DNA of 64,000 bases, taken from assembly GCF_031082405.1 (NCBI RefSeq), contig NZ_JAVHJU010000036.1:75890-139889 (forward strand). Direction: 5' to 3'. The notes below the pieces were generated by a model, which worked only from the letters and a program-made list of their open reading frames with translations, made no database searches and had not been told where the DNA came from. The position numbers were made by a program, and so were the translations under genes. This DNA comes from Amycolatopsis sp. A133 (GTDB lineage: Bacteria > Actinomycetota > Actinomycetes > Mycobacteriales > Pseudonocardiaceae). Of this stretch, positions 24,793-34,495 are shown piece after piece; within the stretch, counting starts at the first letter, position 1; every line of letters starts with the position of its first letter.

Positions 24793-25756
24793 CTGGCCGG
24801 TTCGGGGTAACTCGCCGGCCCGGGATCGGCTCCGGTCGACGGCCGTGCGCGGTCAGTTCCGGGTCTCCGACCTGGAGATTCGCAGGCTTGTCCGGCGCCG
24901 GGCGGTCCGGGAGTGCTTCGGCGGCAGCTCGCTGGGGCGAACGACCGCTGAGCCTGCGGTCGGCCGCAGTCGCCGGGTGGCGGCCTGCCTGGCCATTCGG
25001 AGAGGGCCGGGCCTCCCCGCAGACCATCGCCTGCCGCAGCTCGGGGATGGTGACCCGTCTGGTGGCTCGCGGGCCATCGAGGCTTCCGAAGCGGGGTGTT
25101 GGCCCCCTGCCCGGCCCGTGGTGGGCCCGCTGCAGTCGCCGGTTGGCTACCTGCGGTGGACCCTGCGGTCCCACGGTGTGCCTGCTACGGCTCGCCGGTT
25201 GGCGACCCGCAGCGGCTCCTGCGGAGCCGCAGGGGCTCCTGCGGAGCCGCAGGGGCTCCTGCGGCCCCGCGGCGTGCCCGCCGCGGGCCGCTGGCCGGCG
25301 ACCTGCGCAGACCCTCCCGGACCTGCGGCCCGCCACCTGCACTCGCTGGCTGGCGACCGGCGCCCTGCAGCCCGCAGCTCGTCCGCCGGGCGACCGGCCC
25401 CGGCCGCCGGCCGTCGGGCGACCGGCCCCGGCCGCCGGCCGTCGGGCGACCGGCCCCGGCCGCCGGCCGCCGGGGGACCTGCCCTGCCGCCCGGAGAGCT
25501 CACCGAACCCCGCAAACCGCTGCCTCGCCTACCGCAACACCCCGAGGGAGCCGGTGGGCGCACCCCGCCAACCCCCCCCGGAGGGGCCCGTGTGCGCACC
25601 CGCCAACCCCCCGAGGGGGCCCGTGGGCGCACCCCGCCGCTGAGGTGCGCCCACGGGTGGGGCCGCTGTCGGGGAGCGGCCCCGGTCGGGCCCGGCCGCC
25701 GCCGCGAGCCGGCTCGCTTCCTGGAGCGGGCGGCGGTGCGGGCCCGGGTCACCGGT
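24793..25756. repeat. Repeat-rich non-coding tract
   Basis: No gene is supported in this near-1-kb tract. It contains a 20-bp unit (AGGGGCTCCTGCGGAGCCGC type) three times at 25211-25270, a 28-bp unit three times at 25387-25470, and scattered variants of TGGCGACC and CACCCCGCCAACCCCC around 25555-25640. Several frames stay open on both strands because of base composition, but none has a ribosome-binding site or a recognisable product. Confidence 0.65.
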
Positions 25757-26131
25757 TCACTCCCAGATCTGGATGCCGCGGACCAGGAACGGGGCGTCCG
25801 GTACGTACGTGCCCCCGCCCGGGTACGTCACAAAATCTCCCTCCGTCGAGCATTCCTCGCTCTGGTACACCGTCACATCGCGGGTCATCAGATTCGCGAA
25901 CGACGACCCGTCGAATCCTTCGGGTAGTGGCAGGCATTCCTCGGTATTGGCCGTGCGCAGGTCGAAACGCTGGATTTCCCCGCCGTACCCGTCGGACGGC
26001 CACAGGCAGAACTCGCCCTTGCGGCAGCCCGGATCGGTGCCCGCCTGAGCGGCTCCGACGCTGGTCAGGAGCCCGATCATGGCCAGGACCACGATGTGCG
26101 GCAGGCGGGAACGAAGACGACGTGCAGACAT
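25757..26131 (-). CDS. Secreted peptidase inhibitor I36-like protein
   Basis: This 124-aa protein begins with a Sec signal peptide (basic MSARRLRSRLPH, hydrophobic core IVVLAMIGLLTSVGA, probable cleavage after AQA at about residue 30). The mature part is a small beta-gamma-crystallin-like domain of the inhibitor I36/SMPI type, with cysteines in PGCRKGEFCLWPSDGYGG, EECLPLP and SEECSTEG that can form two disulfides. Streptomyces SMPI inhibits metalloproteases; many homologues are untested. The ATG at 26131 follows GGAGGGG. It stands alone, with the LacI gene upstream on the same strand. Confidence 0.8.
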   Translation of the reverse strand: MSARRLRSRLPHIVVLAMIGLLTSVGAAQAGTDPGCRKGEFCLWPSDGYGGEIQRFDLRTANTEECLPLPEGFDGSSFANLMTRDVTVYQSEECSTEGDFVTYPGGGTYVPDAPFLVRGIQIWE

Positions 26132-26232
26132 GGTGGATTTCCCCTCCGGAATCGCGGCTCTCGTGGGCCGCGGTGAACTGGTGATTCCAGATTGGCGGGC
26201 GGGGGGAGATTTGTCAGCCCGCTATTTCGATT

Positions 26233-26271
26233 CTGTGGACAACCGGGCGGTGCGGGAATGGTTGTCCACAG
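26233..26271. terminator. Hairpin built from two inverted DnaA-box-like sites
   Basis: CTGTGGACAACC (26233-26244) and GGTTGTCCACAG (26260-26271) are perfect 12-nt arms around a 15-nt loop. Each arm contains TTGTCCACA, the preferred DnaA box of high-GC actinomycetes. Its place after the LacI gene fits a terminator; chance or real DnaA binding cannot be told apart from sequence. Confidence 0.55.
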
Positions 26272-26307
26272 ATCCGCGAACGGTCTTGCGGTGGGGCGGG
26301 GACGGTG

Positions 26308-27357
26308 CTAGGCGGGGCCCGTGCTGCCGCGGATGACCAGGGAAACCGGCACCTCGGACGACTCCGCGGCCGGCGCCGGATCGCCGTCCAGCAACGCCAG
26401 CGCCAGCTCCCCGGCGATCCGCCCCTTGGCCGCGAGGTCCTGCCGGACCGTGGTCAGCGGCGGTGCGGACCACGAGGCCGGCGGGCTGTCGTCGAAGCCG
26501 GCCACCGACAGCTCGCCCGGCACGTCGATCCCGAGCTGCCGGGCCGCGGCGAGCACCGCCAGCGCCAGCTGGTCGGACATGCACAGCACCGCCGTCGGCC
26601 GCGGGGCCGCCCCGAGCAGCGCGAACGCGCCGGCCATCGCGCTCTCCGCGCTCAGCCCGGCAGCCTCCTCGACGACGACTTCGCACGTCCCCAGCTCGTC
26701 CAGGTAGCCGCCCAGCCGTTCGCGGACGTCGTGGAAGGGCGAGGCGGCCGCTTCCGCCACGGTCAGCCCACCCCCGCCCGGCTTCAAACAGCTGCACGCG
26801 GCGAAGATCCCGAACCGCCGGTGCCCCAGGTCCAGCAGGTGCCGCGCGGCCAGCGCGGCGCCGGTCCGGTCCGCGCAGCCGATCCGCGCCGCGCCGGGCA
26901 GCAGCGGCTGGTCGATCACCACGAGCGGCAGCTCCCGCGTGCGTAGCGCGTCCACCGCCGGAGCGCCGTCGGGCAGCGAATACACGATCGCGAGGTCGGC
27001 CTGCGCGGTGAGCACGCGGCCGGCGGACGGTCCGCCGGGCAGGAGCAGCAGGGCGTGCCCGCGCGAGTCGATCACCCGCGCCAGCGCGTCCAGCGTCAGG
27101 TACAGCGCGGGGTCCGAGAACGCCATCGACAGCGACGTGTCCAGCAGCACCGCGATCGCGCCCGTGCGGCTCGTGGCCAGGCTCCGCGCCGTCGGGTCTG
27201 GGCCCGCGTAGCCCAGCTCGGCCGCCGCCCGCAGCACCCGGTCCCGCAGCCGGGCGGACAGCTGATCGGGCCGGTTGTAGGCGTTCGAGACGGTGGCCCG
27301 CGAGACGCCGACGGCCGAGGCGACGTCGTCGAGCGTGGGACGGCGGCGCCGGGTCAT
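26308..27357 (-). CDS. LacI/GalR-family transcriptional regulator
   Basis: This 349-aa repressor has an N-terminal helix-turn-helix with hinge helix (PTLDDVASAVGVSRATVSNAYNRPDQLSARLRDRVLRAA, residues 7-45) and a periplasmic-binding-protein-like effector domain. That domain includes TGAIAVLLDTSLSMAFSDP, a DxP-type ligand region and the late PTAVLCMSDQLALAVLAAARQLGIDVPGELSVAGFDD. The family usually senses sugars or related small molecules. The gene diverges from an MFS gene, and a perfect LacI-type palindrome lies between them, so it probably represses both. The effector is unknown. Confidence 0.92.
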   Translation of the reverse strand: MTRRRRPTLDDVASAVGVSRATVSNAYNRPDQLSARLRDRVLRAAAELGYAGPDPTARSLATSRTGAIAVLLDTSLSMAFSDPALYLTLDALARVIDSRGHALLLLPGGPSAGRVLTAQADLAIVYSLPDGAPAVDALRTRELPLVVIDQPLLPGAARIGCADRTGAALAARHLLDLGHRRFGIFAACSCLKPGGGGLTVAEAAASPFHDVRERLGGYLDELGTCEVVVEEAAGLSAESAMAGAFALLGAAPRPTAVLCMSDQLALAVLAAARQLGIDVPGELSVAGFDDSPPASWSAPPLTTVRQDLAAKGRIAGELALALLDGDPAPAAESSEVPVSLVIRGSTGPA

Positions 27358-27388
27358 GCGCGCAGCTTAGCCGGATCCCGTGGACTTT

Positions 27389-27402
27389 CTGAAGCGCTTC
27401 AG
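27389..27402. promoter_or_regulatory. LacI-family operator
   Basis: CTGAAGCGCTTCAG is a perfect 14-bp palindrome with the central CG typical of LacI/GalR operators. It lies 31 bp before the regulator start and 30 bp before the MFS start, so one site could control both genes. Confidence 0.82.
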
Positions 27403-27432
27403 TCAAGCTGGAATCACGGAAGGGGGACGCCC

Positions 27433-28614
27433 ATGCGCGACCGGATCGCGGTCTTCACCGTGTTCGCCCTCAACGGCCTCGCTCTCGGGTCGTGGGCGTC
27501 GCGCACGCCCGCGCTGACCGCGCAGGTGCACGCCTCGCCCGGCGTGTTCGGCCTGACCCTGCTCGGCGCCAGCGTCGGGATGCTCGCCGCCGCTTCGGTG
27601 GCCGGACGGCTGATCGAGCGGGCGGGCGCCAGGGTGGTCGTCGCCGGGAGCACCGCGTCGGCCGCCGGTTCGCTGGTGCTGATCGGGTTCGCCCCCACCG
27701 TTCCGCTGCTGGCCGGGGCCCTGCTGCTGATCGGCGCGAGCGTCGGGATGCTGGACGTCGCGATGAACGTCGCCGGGGTGGCCGTCGAACGCCGCCTCGG
27801 CAAGCCGGTGATGTCGGTGTTCCACGCCGGCTTCAGCGTCGGCGCGCTCGCGGGTTCGCTGGCCGCGGGCCTCGCCGCCGGTCACGACTGGTCCCCGGGG
27901 CGCCACCTCACCGTGGCCGCCGTGGTCGCGGTCGTCGTCCTGGCGCTGGTGATCCGCGCCGTCCCGGGCAGCAGGCCCGAGCACACCGACGAGCCCGCCG
28001 TCACGCCGGCCAAGGCGCCGATCCGGCGACCGGTGCTGTGGCTGCTCGCCGCGGTCGCGCTGTGCTCGGCCATCGCCGAAGGCGCGTCGTCGGACTGGTC
28101 CGCGCTGCTGATGACGGTCGAGCGCGGGGTCGGCCAGGGCGCCGCGGCCCTCGCGTTCGCCGGGTTCCAGCTGGTCATGGCCCTCGTCCGGCTGGGCGGC
28201 CCGTGGGCGCAACGCCGCTTCGGCCCGACCCGCTGTCTCGCCGCGGGTGCGACGCTGGCCGCGGCCGGGCTGGTCGCCGCGGCCGCGATCCCGGTCGCCG
28301 CCGCCGGTTACGCCGGCTTCGCGCTGGCCGGGGCGGGGCTCGCCGCGTCGTTCCCGCTGGCGCTCAGCCTCGCCGGGGACGCCGGGAAGCGCGGCGACGG
28401 CACCGGCGGCGAGCGCGAGATCGGCTTTGTCACCGCTATCGCCTACACCGGCTTCCTCGGCGGCCCGCCGATCGTCGGCGGTATCGCGCAGGCGACGGAC
28501 TACGACGTGGCGTTCGTCTTCGTCGCGCTCGTCGCGGCGTTGATCCTGCCCGCCGCGGTCGCGGCCCGGCGGTCGCGCCGGCGGGAAGAAGCGGACGCGA
28601 TGATCGGCCGGTAG
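27433..28614 (+). CDS. MFS transporter controlled by the LacI regulator
   Basis: This 393-aa protein is a 12-helix major facilitator. The first helix RIAVFTVFALNGLALGSWASRTPAL and the loop SVAGRLIERAGARVV resemble the YbjJ/fucose-permease-like branch. A polar middle loop (about 180-195) separates the two six-helix halves. Homologues transport sugars or act as drug exporters, so the direction is not assigned. The divergent LacI-type gene and shared operator suggest that it is induced by its substrate. The ATG follows GGAAGGGGGA. Confidence 0.85.
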   Translation: MRDRIAVFTVFALNGLALGSWASRTPALTAQVHASPGVFGLTLLGASVGMLAAASVAGRLIERAGARVVVAGSTASAAGSLVLIGFAPTVPLLAGALLLIGASVGMLDVAMNVAGVAVERRLGKPVMSVFHAGFSVGALAGSLAAGLAAGHDWSPGRHLTVAAVVAVVVLALVIRAVPGSRPEHTDEPAVTPAKAPIRRPVLWLLAAVALCSAIAEGASSDWSALLMTVERGVGQGAAALAFAGFQLVMALVRLGGPWAQRRFGPTRCLAAGATLAAAGLVAAAAIPVAAAGYAGFALAGAGLAASFPLALSLAGDAGKRGDGTGGEREIGFVTAIAYTGFLGGPPIVGGIAQATDYDVAFVFVALVAALILPAAVAARRSRRREEADAMIGR

Positions 28615-28670
28615 CCGTTCCGGGTACGAAATCCGTGCCGCGACCGGCGTTTCCGCCACGCGCCGGGCGT

Positions 28671-28747
28671 TGACAGTCTCCTGGTGCGCCAGGCAAGCTG
28701 AACCCCGTCGGTAAACTGAAATGAATACGGCGACGTTTCAATTTCAG
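28671..28747 (+). promoter_or_regulatory. Candidate promoter of the histidine kinase gene
   Basis: TTGACA at 28671-28676 is a good -35 box, but the -10 is weak. Further on, CTGAAAT (28715-28721) and ATTTCAG (28741-28747) form an inverted pair in an unusually AT-rich stretch ahead of the kinase gene. It may be a regulator site. Confidence 0.35.
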
Positions 28748-28789
28748 GTCGGCTGATCAGGGTAGGGGCCTTGATCCGGGGAGGACGTC

Positions 28790-29977
28790 GTGAGGGTTGT
28801 ACTGCTCGGCGGCGCGGGGGCGCTCGCCGTCCGGAGCGGGCGGGTCAGCGGGACGGGGCTGACGCTCGTGCAGGACGCCGTGCCGCGGCTCGTGCTGGTG
28901 CCCGTCGCGTTCCGGCTGGCGCTGTTCCTGCAGGCGATCTGGTCCGGTGATCCGCTGAGCGCGCCGGTGCTCTGGCTCGCGATCGCCCTCTACCTGGTGC
29001 CGAACCTCCTGGAAGTCGCCTGGGTCTTCCGCCGGGCCACCGGCATCCGGCCGGTACTGGCCGCCGACACGGCGTACACGCTCGCCGCGAGTTTTGCCGC
29101 GGCCGCGTTCGCGGCGCAGTCACCTGAGCTGCTGGGCCTGGCCTGGCCGAACATCCTGGGCACGGTGATGGTCTGGACCCTGCTGCGCGGTGCGCCGGCC
29201 GGGGCGATCGCCATCGCCGGCGCGCTGCTCCTGCGGTACGGCATGGCCGCGGTGTCGGGCACGTCGGCGCCCGCCACGTGGATCCTGCTCGCCCTGATCG
29301 CGGCCGCGGCGACGGCACTGGCGATCGTGCTGCTGGTCGCCGGGGCGATGCGGTTCGCGCTCGGGCTGGGCGAACAGCGCGGCCGGGCCGCCGAACGGGA
29401 ACGCCACCGCCGCGACGTCCACGACACCGTCCTGCAGGTGATGGAGTCCCTCGCGCTGCCGGCGCCCGGCGACGCGGTCGACCCGCGGGGCAGCCTCGAC
29501 CAGGTCCGCCGCACCGCCCGCGCGCACGCCCTGCGCCTGCGGCTGAGCCTCGACGGCGACGCACCCGCCAAGCCGGGCGGGCTCGAACACCGCCTCGGCG
29601 CGCTGGCGGTCGAGATGACGGCCGACGGCCTGCGCGTCGACCTCGTCGTGCTCGCGAAGCCCACCGACCTCCCCGAAGCCGTCGTCAACGCCCTTCACGA
29701 CGCAACCCGCGAAGCACTGCGAAACACCTTGAAGCACGCGAGGACGGCGAAGGCGGTGGTGTGCCTCGAAGCACACGAAGGAGGCGTCACGGTGTCCGTG
29801 CGCGATCACGGCACGGGCTTCGACCTCGACGCGCGTCGCGCGGGGTTCGGCATCGAGAACTCGATCCACGCGCGGATGGCGGAGATCGACGGCGCCGCAC
29901 GCATCGACTCGGCGCCCGGCCACGGCACCCGGGTCGTGCTGACCGCCCCGCTAGAGCTGGGTTTCCCCGTCGGGTGA
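28790..29977 (+). CDS. NarL-type sensor histidine kinase (orphan)
   Basis: This 395-aa membrane kinase has about five or six hydrophobic segments in residues 1-190. A HisKA_3-type dimerisation helix follows, with the phospho-acceptor His in RRDVHDTVLQVMESL, and then an HATPase domain (N box REALRNTLKHA, G1 DHGTGFD, G2 GFGIENS). Such kinases sense a membrane or extracellular cue and phosphorylate a LuxR/NarL-type response regulator. No response regulator gene is adjacent; the next gene is a convergent phosphatase whose 3' end overlaps by 27 bp. GTG at 28790 follows GGGGAGGA. Confidence 0.85.
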   Translation: MRVVLLGGAGALAVRSGRVSGTGLTLVQDAVPRLVLVPVAFRLALFLQAIWSGDPLSAPVLWLAIALYLVPNLLEVAWVFRRATGIRPVLAADTAYTLAASFAAAAFAAQSPELLGLAWPNILGTVMVWTLLRGAPAGAIAIAGALLLRYGMAAVSGTSAPATWILLALIAAAATALAIVLLVAGAMRFALGLGEQRGRAAERERHRRDVHDTVLQVMESLALPAPGDAVDPRGSLDQVRRTARAHALRLRLSLDGDAPAKPGGLEHRLGALAVEMTADGLRVDLVVLAKPTDLPEAVVNALHDATREALRNTLKHARTAKAVVCLEAHEGGVTVSVRDHGTGFDLDARRAGFGIENSIHARMAEIDGAARIDSAPGHGTRVVLTAPLELGFPVG

Positions 29978-30589
29978 GTCCCGCCACTGGGCGAACGGGC
30001 GGTCCAGCGCCCACTTGCCGTCGTGTTCTTCGAGGACGCGGTATTCGCAGGTCGCCGGGTTGGACAGGGACTCGAACAGCTCGATGCTCCAGCCGAAGAG
30101 CCGGCGGCACAGCAGCCGCAGCGTGAGCCCGTGGGAGACGATCAGCACCGTCTCGGGGTGACTTTCCTCGCGCAGCCGCAGATCCGAGAGGAACGCCGCG
30201 ACGCGGTCGTCGACGTCCGCGCCCGACTCGCCGAACGGCAGCCGGTAGAAGAAGTGCCCGAACTCGTTGCGCCGGGTCTTCTGGACCGCCTGATCGGCCG
30301 GGTCCTGCAGGTTGCCCCAGTCCTGCTCGCGCAGCCGCGGCTCCTGCACCAGCCGCTCGCACGAAGCTTCGATGTCCAGCAGCCGCAACGTCTCCCGCGT
30401 GCGCAGGTACGGGCTGACGTACACCGCGGGCCGCGTGCCGTCGAGCAACCGCGCGATCTCCGGACCCGCCGCGAGGGCCTCCTGCCGTCCCTTCGCGGTC
30501 AGCGGCAGGGCGTGGTCGGGAATCCGCGTGTAGGCGAGTTCGTCGACGTTGCCGAGTGCCTCGGCGTGCCGCAGCAGGATCATCTTCAC
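29951..30589 (-). CDS. Histidine phosphatase superfamily protein
   Basis: This 212-aa phosphoglycerate-mutase-like phosphatase has the catalytic LLRHAE motif (His at about residue 8), conserved Arg in SPYLRTRET, Glu in the GESGADVDDRV region and the second catalytic His in IVSHGLTLRLL. It dephosphorylates a small molecule or sugar phosphate through a phosphohistidine. The precise substrate is unknown. The 3' end overlaps the convergent kinase gene by 27 bp. Confidence 0.88.
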   Translation of the reverse strand: MKMILLRHAEALGNVDELAYTRIPDHALPLTAKGRQEALAAGPEIARLLDGTRPAVYVSPYLRTRETLRLLDIEASCERLVQEPRLREQDWGNLQDPADQAVQKTRRNEFGHFFYRLPFGESGADVDDRVAAFLSDLRLREESHPETVLIVSHGLTLRLLCRRLFGWSIELFESLSNPATCEYRVLEEHDGKWALDRPFAQWRDSPDGETQL

Positions 30590-30632
30590 GGCTCCATCCT
30601 GCCCGTCACGCGGGCGTCACGGGGGCGGGGCA

Positions 30633-30638
30633 TACCCT
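30633..30638 (+). promoter_or_regulatory. -10 box, predicted leaderless start
   Basis: TACCCT lies exactly 7 nt before the GTG at 30646 and no Shine-Dalgarno is present. This is the geometry of actinobacterial leaderless transcripts. Confidence 0.5.
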
Positions 30639-30645
30639 CGGGGGC

Positions 30646-32673
30646 GTGTCCAGCGAGCCCGTGACGAAACCCGACGTACCGACGCAGCGGCGGGCCAGTC
30701 CGCTGCCCCTGCTCGTGGTCGGGGTCCTGCTGGCCGCCGTGGTCGCGATCGCCCTGATCGCGCTCACCGGCGGAGCCGGCTACGCCATCGCCGGCCTGCC
30801 CGATCCGGGGCTGGTCACCAAGTACGGCATAACCGTCATGCGCGTGCTGTCCGAATCGGCGTCGGTGATCTGCGTCGGGTCGCTGCTGCTGGCCGCCTTC
30901 CTGGTGCCGCCGCAAAAGTCCGGGACGCTCGGGCCCGAGGGCTACGGCGCCCTGCGCGCGGCGGGGATCGCGGCCTGGGTGTGGTTCGCCGCGGCGCTGC
31001 TCTCGGTCGCCTTCACCGCCGCCGACACCGCCGGCAAGCCGTTCGGCGACGTCCTGGACCCGCAGACGCTGCTCGACCTCGTCGGCGCCATCGAACAGCC
31101 GAAGGCCTGGCTCTGGACGGCGCTGATCGCGGTCCTCGTCGCGCTCGGCTGCCGGCTCGCGCTGTCCTGGGGCTGGACGGCGGTGCTCTTCTTCCTGGCC
31201 GTCGGCGGGCTGGTCCCGGTCGCGGTCACCGGGCACTCCGCCAGCGGCGGCTCGCACGACGTCGCCACCAACAGCCTGCTGTTCCACCTGGTCGCCGCGT
31301 CGCTGTGGGTGGGCGGCCTGGTCGCGCTGCTCGCGCTCGGGTACCGGCGCGGGAACCACCTGAGCCTGGCCGCGCAGCGGTTTTCCCGGCTGGCCCTGGT
31401 CTGCTGGATCGTGATGGCGCTCTCCGGCGCGGTCAACGCGCTGGTCCGGATCGGCCTGAACGACCTGTTCACCACCGACTACGGCCTGCTCGTCGTGGCC
31501 AAGACGGTCGCGCTGCTGCTGCTCGGGGTGTTCGGCCACCAGCAGCGCGAAAAGGGCGTCGCGAACCTCGTCGACGGCAAGGGCGGCGCCCAGCTGCTGC
31601 GCCTGGCTTCCGTCGAGATCCTGATCATGTTCGTCACGATCGGCATCGCCTCCGGGCTGGCCAGGACACCACCGCCGGCGGACGCGATCACCCAGCCGTC
31701 GACCACCGAGCTGCTGATCGGCTACAACCTCGACGGCGCGCCGACGGTGTGGCGGCTGCTCTTCGACACCCGTTTCGACCTGGTCTACGGCACCGTCGCG
31801 CTCGTGCTCGGTGGTCTGTACCTCGCCGGGGTCCGGCGGCTGCTGCGCCGCGGCGACACCTGGCCGGCCGGCCGCACGGTCGCCTGGATCGCCGGCTGCG
31901 TGGTGCTGCTGATCGCGACGTCGTCGGGCGTCGGCCGGTACGCGCCGGCCATGTTCAGCGTCCACATGGGCAACCACATGCTGCTGTCGATGGTGGCGCC
32001 GGTGCTGTTCGTGCTCGGCGGCCCGGTGACGCTCGCGCTGCGCGCCCTGCCCGCCGCGGGCAAGGAGGCCCCGCCCGGGCCGCGCGAGTGGCTCGTCGCC
32101 TTCGTGCACTCCCCGGTGTCGCGGTTCCTCACGCACCCGGTGGTCGCGCTGGTGCTGTTCGTCGGCTCGTTCTACGCGCTGTACTTCTCCGGCCTGTTCG
32201 ACACCGCGCTGAACTACCACTGGGCGCACCTGGCGATGAACGGGCACTTCCTGCTCGCCGGGTACGTCTTCTACTGGCCGGTGATCGGCGTCGACCCGTC
32301 GCCGCGGCGGATCCCGTACCTCGGCCGGCTCGGCATGATGTTCGCCGCGATGCCGTTCCACGCCTTCTTCGGCGTGATCCTGATGAGCAAGCAGACCGTC
32401 ATCGGGCAGGCGTTCTACGGTCAGCTGCACCTGCCGTGGGTCACCGACCTGCTCGCCGACCAGCGGCTCGGCGGCGGCATCGCGTGGGCCGCGGGCGAGG
32501 TCCCGGTGCTGCTGGTGCTGATCGCGCTGCTGGTGCAGTGGTCGCGTCAGGACGAGCGCGAGGCGAAGCGGCGTGACCGGCGCGAAGCGGTGACGGGCGA
32601 CGAGGAGCTGAACGCCTACAACGCGATGCTCAAGAACCTCGCCGAGGGCAACCGACCCTCGGGTTCCAGTTGA
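30646..32673 (+). CDS. CopD-CtaG fusion membrane protein
   Basis: This 675-aa polytopic protein joins two copper-related membrane domains. Residues up to about 330 match the CopD copper-resistance family (GHSASGGSHDVATNSLLFHLVAASLWVGGLVAL). The C-terminal half is a CtaG/caa3 oxidase-assembly domain with SVHMGNHMLLSMVAPVLFVLGGP, HWAHLAMNGHFLLAGYVFYWPVIGVDPSP and conserved His residues. Such fusions are common in actinobacteria and are thought to move copper across the membrane for cytochrome oxidase. GTG at 30646 was chosen because it starts just after a -10 box. The C-terminus is charged and cytoplasmic. Confidence 0.88.
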   Translation: MSSEPVTKPDVPTQRRASPLPLLVVGVLLAAVVAIALIALTGGAGYAIAGLPDPGLVTKYGITVMRVLSESASVICVGSLLLAAFLVPPQKSGTLGPEGYGALRAAGIAAWVWFAAALLSVAFTAADTAGKPFGDVLDPQTLLDLVGAIEQPKAWLWTALIAVLVALGCRLALSWGWTAVLFFLAVGGLVPVAVTGHSASGGSHDVATNSLLFHLVAASLWVGGLVALLALGYRRGNHLSLAAQRFSRLALVCWIVMALSGAVNALVRIGLNDLFTTDYGLLVVAKTVALLLLGVFGHQQREKGVANLVDGKGGAQLLRLASVEILIMFVTIGIASGLARTPPPADAITQPSTTELLIGYNLDGAPTVWRLLFDTRFDLVYGTVALVLGGLYLAGVRRLLRRGDTWPAGRTVAWIAGCVVLLIATSSGVGRYAPAMFSVHMGNHMLLSMVAPVLFVLGGPVTLALRALPAAGKEAPPGPREWLVAFVHSPVSRFLTHPVVALVLFVGSFYALYFSGLFDTALNYHWAHLAMNGHFLLAGYVFYWPVIGVDPSPRRIPYLGRLGMMFAAMPFHAFFGVILMSKQTVIGQAFYGQLHLPWVTDLLADQRLGGGIAWAAGEVPVLLVLIALLVQWSRQDEREAKRRDRREAVTGDEELNAYNAMLKNLAEGNRPSGSS

Positions 32674-32789
32674 GGTTGAGGCCCGTCCGCTTCCCGGGAA
32701 AACGGCGGTTTCGGTACTCTCGCCGTGATCTCGGGCTGACTTTCGGTAGTCCGACGGTGACCGGCGTCGAGCCGCGATCAGGTGCGCTC

Positions 32790-32795
32790 TACGAT
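32790..32795 (+). promoter_or_regulatory. -10 box of ettA, predicted leaderless start
   Basis: TACGAT lies 7 nt before the ATG at 32803 and there is no ribosome-binding site, so the mRNA probably begins at the start codon. Confidence 0.5.
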
Positions 32796-32802
32796 CGTGG
32801 GT

Positions 32803-34479
<1,677 letters not shown>

Positions 34480-34495
34480 GGGGGCGGGTTTCCCC

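Noticed and set aside
24668-25927. 419-codon plus-strand frame across the repeat tract
   Set aside because: The translation is a Pro/Arg/Ala-rich product of tandem repeats with no start signal and it runs into the opposite I36 gene.
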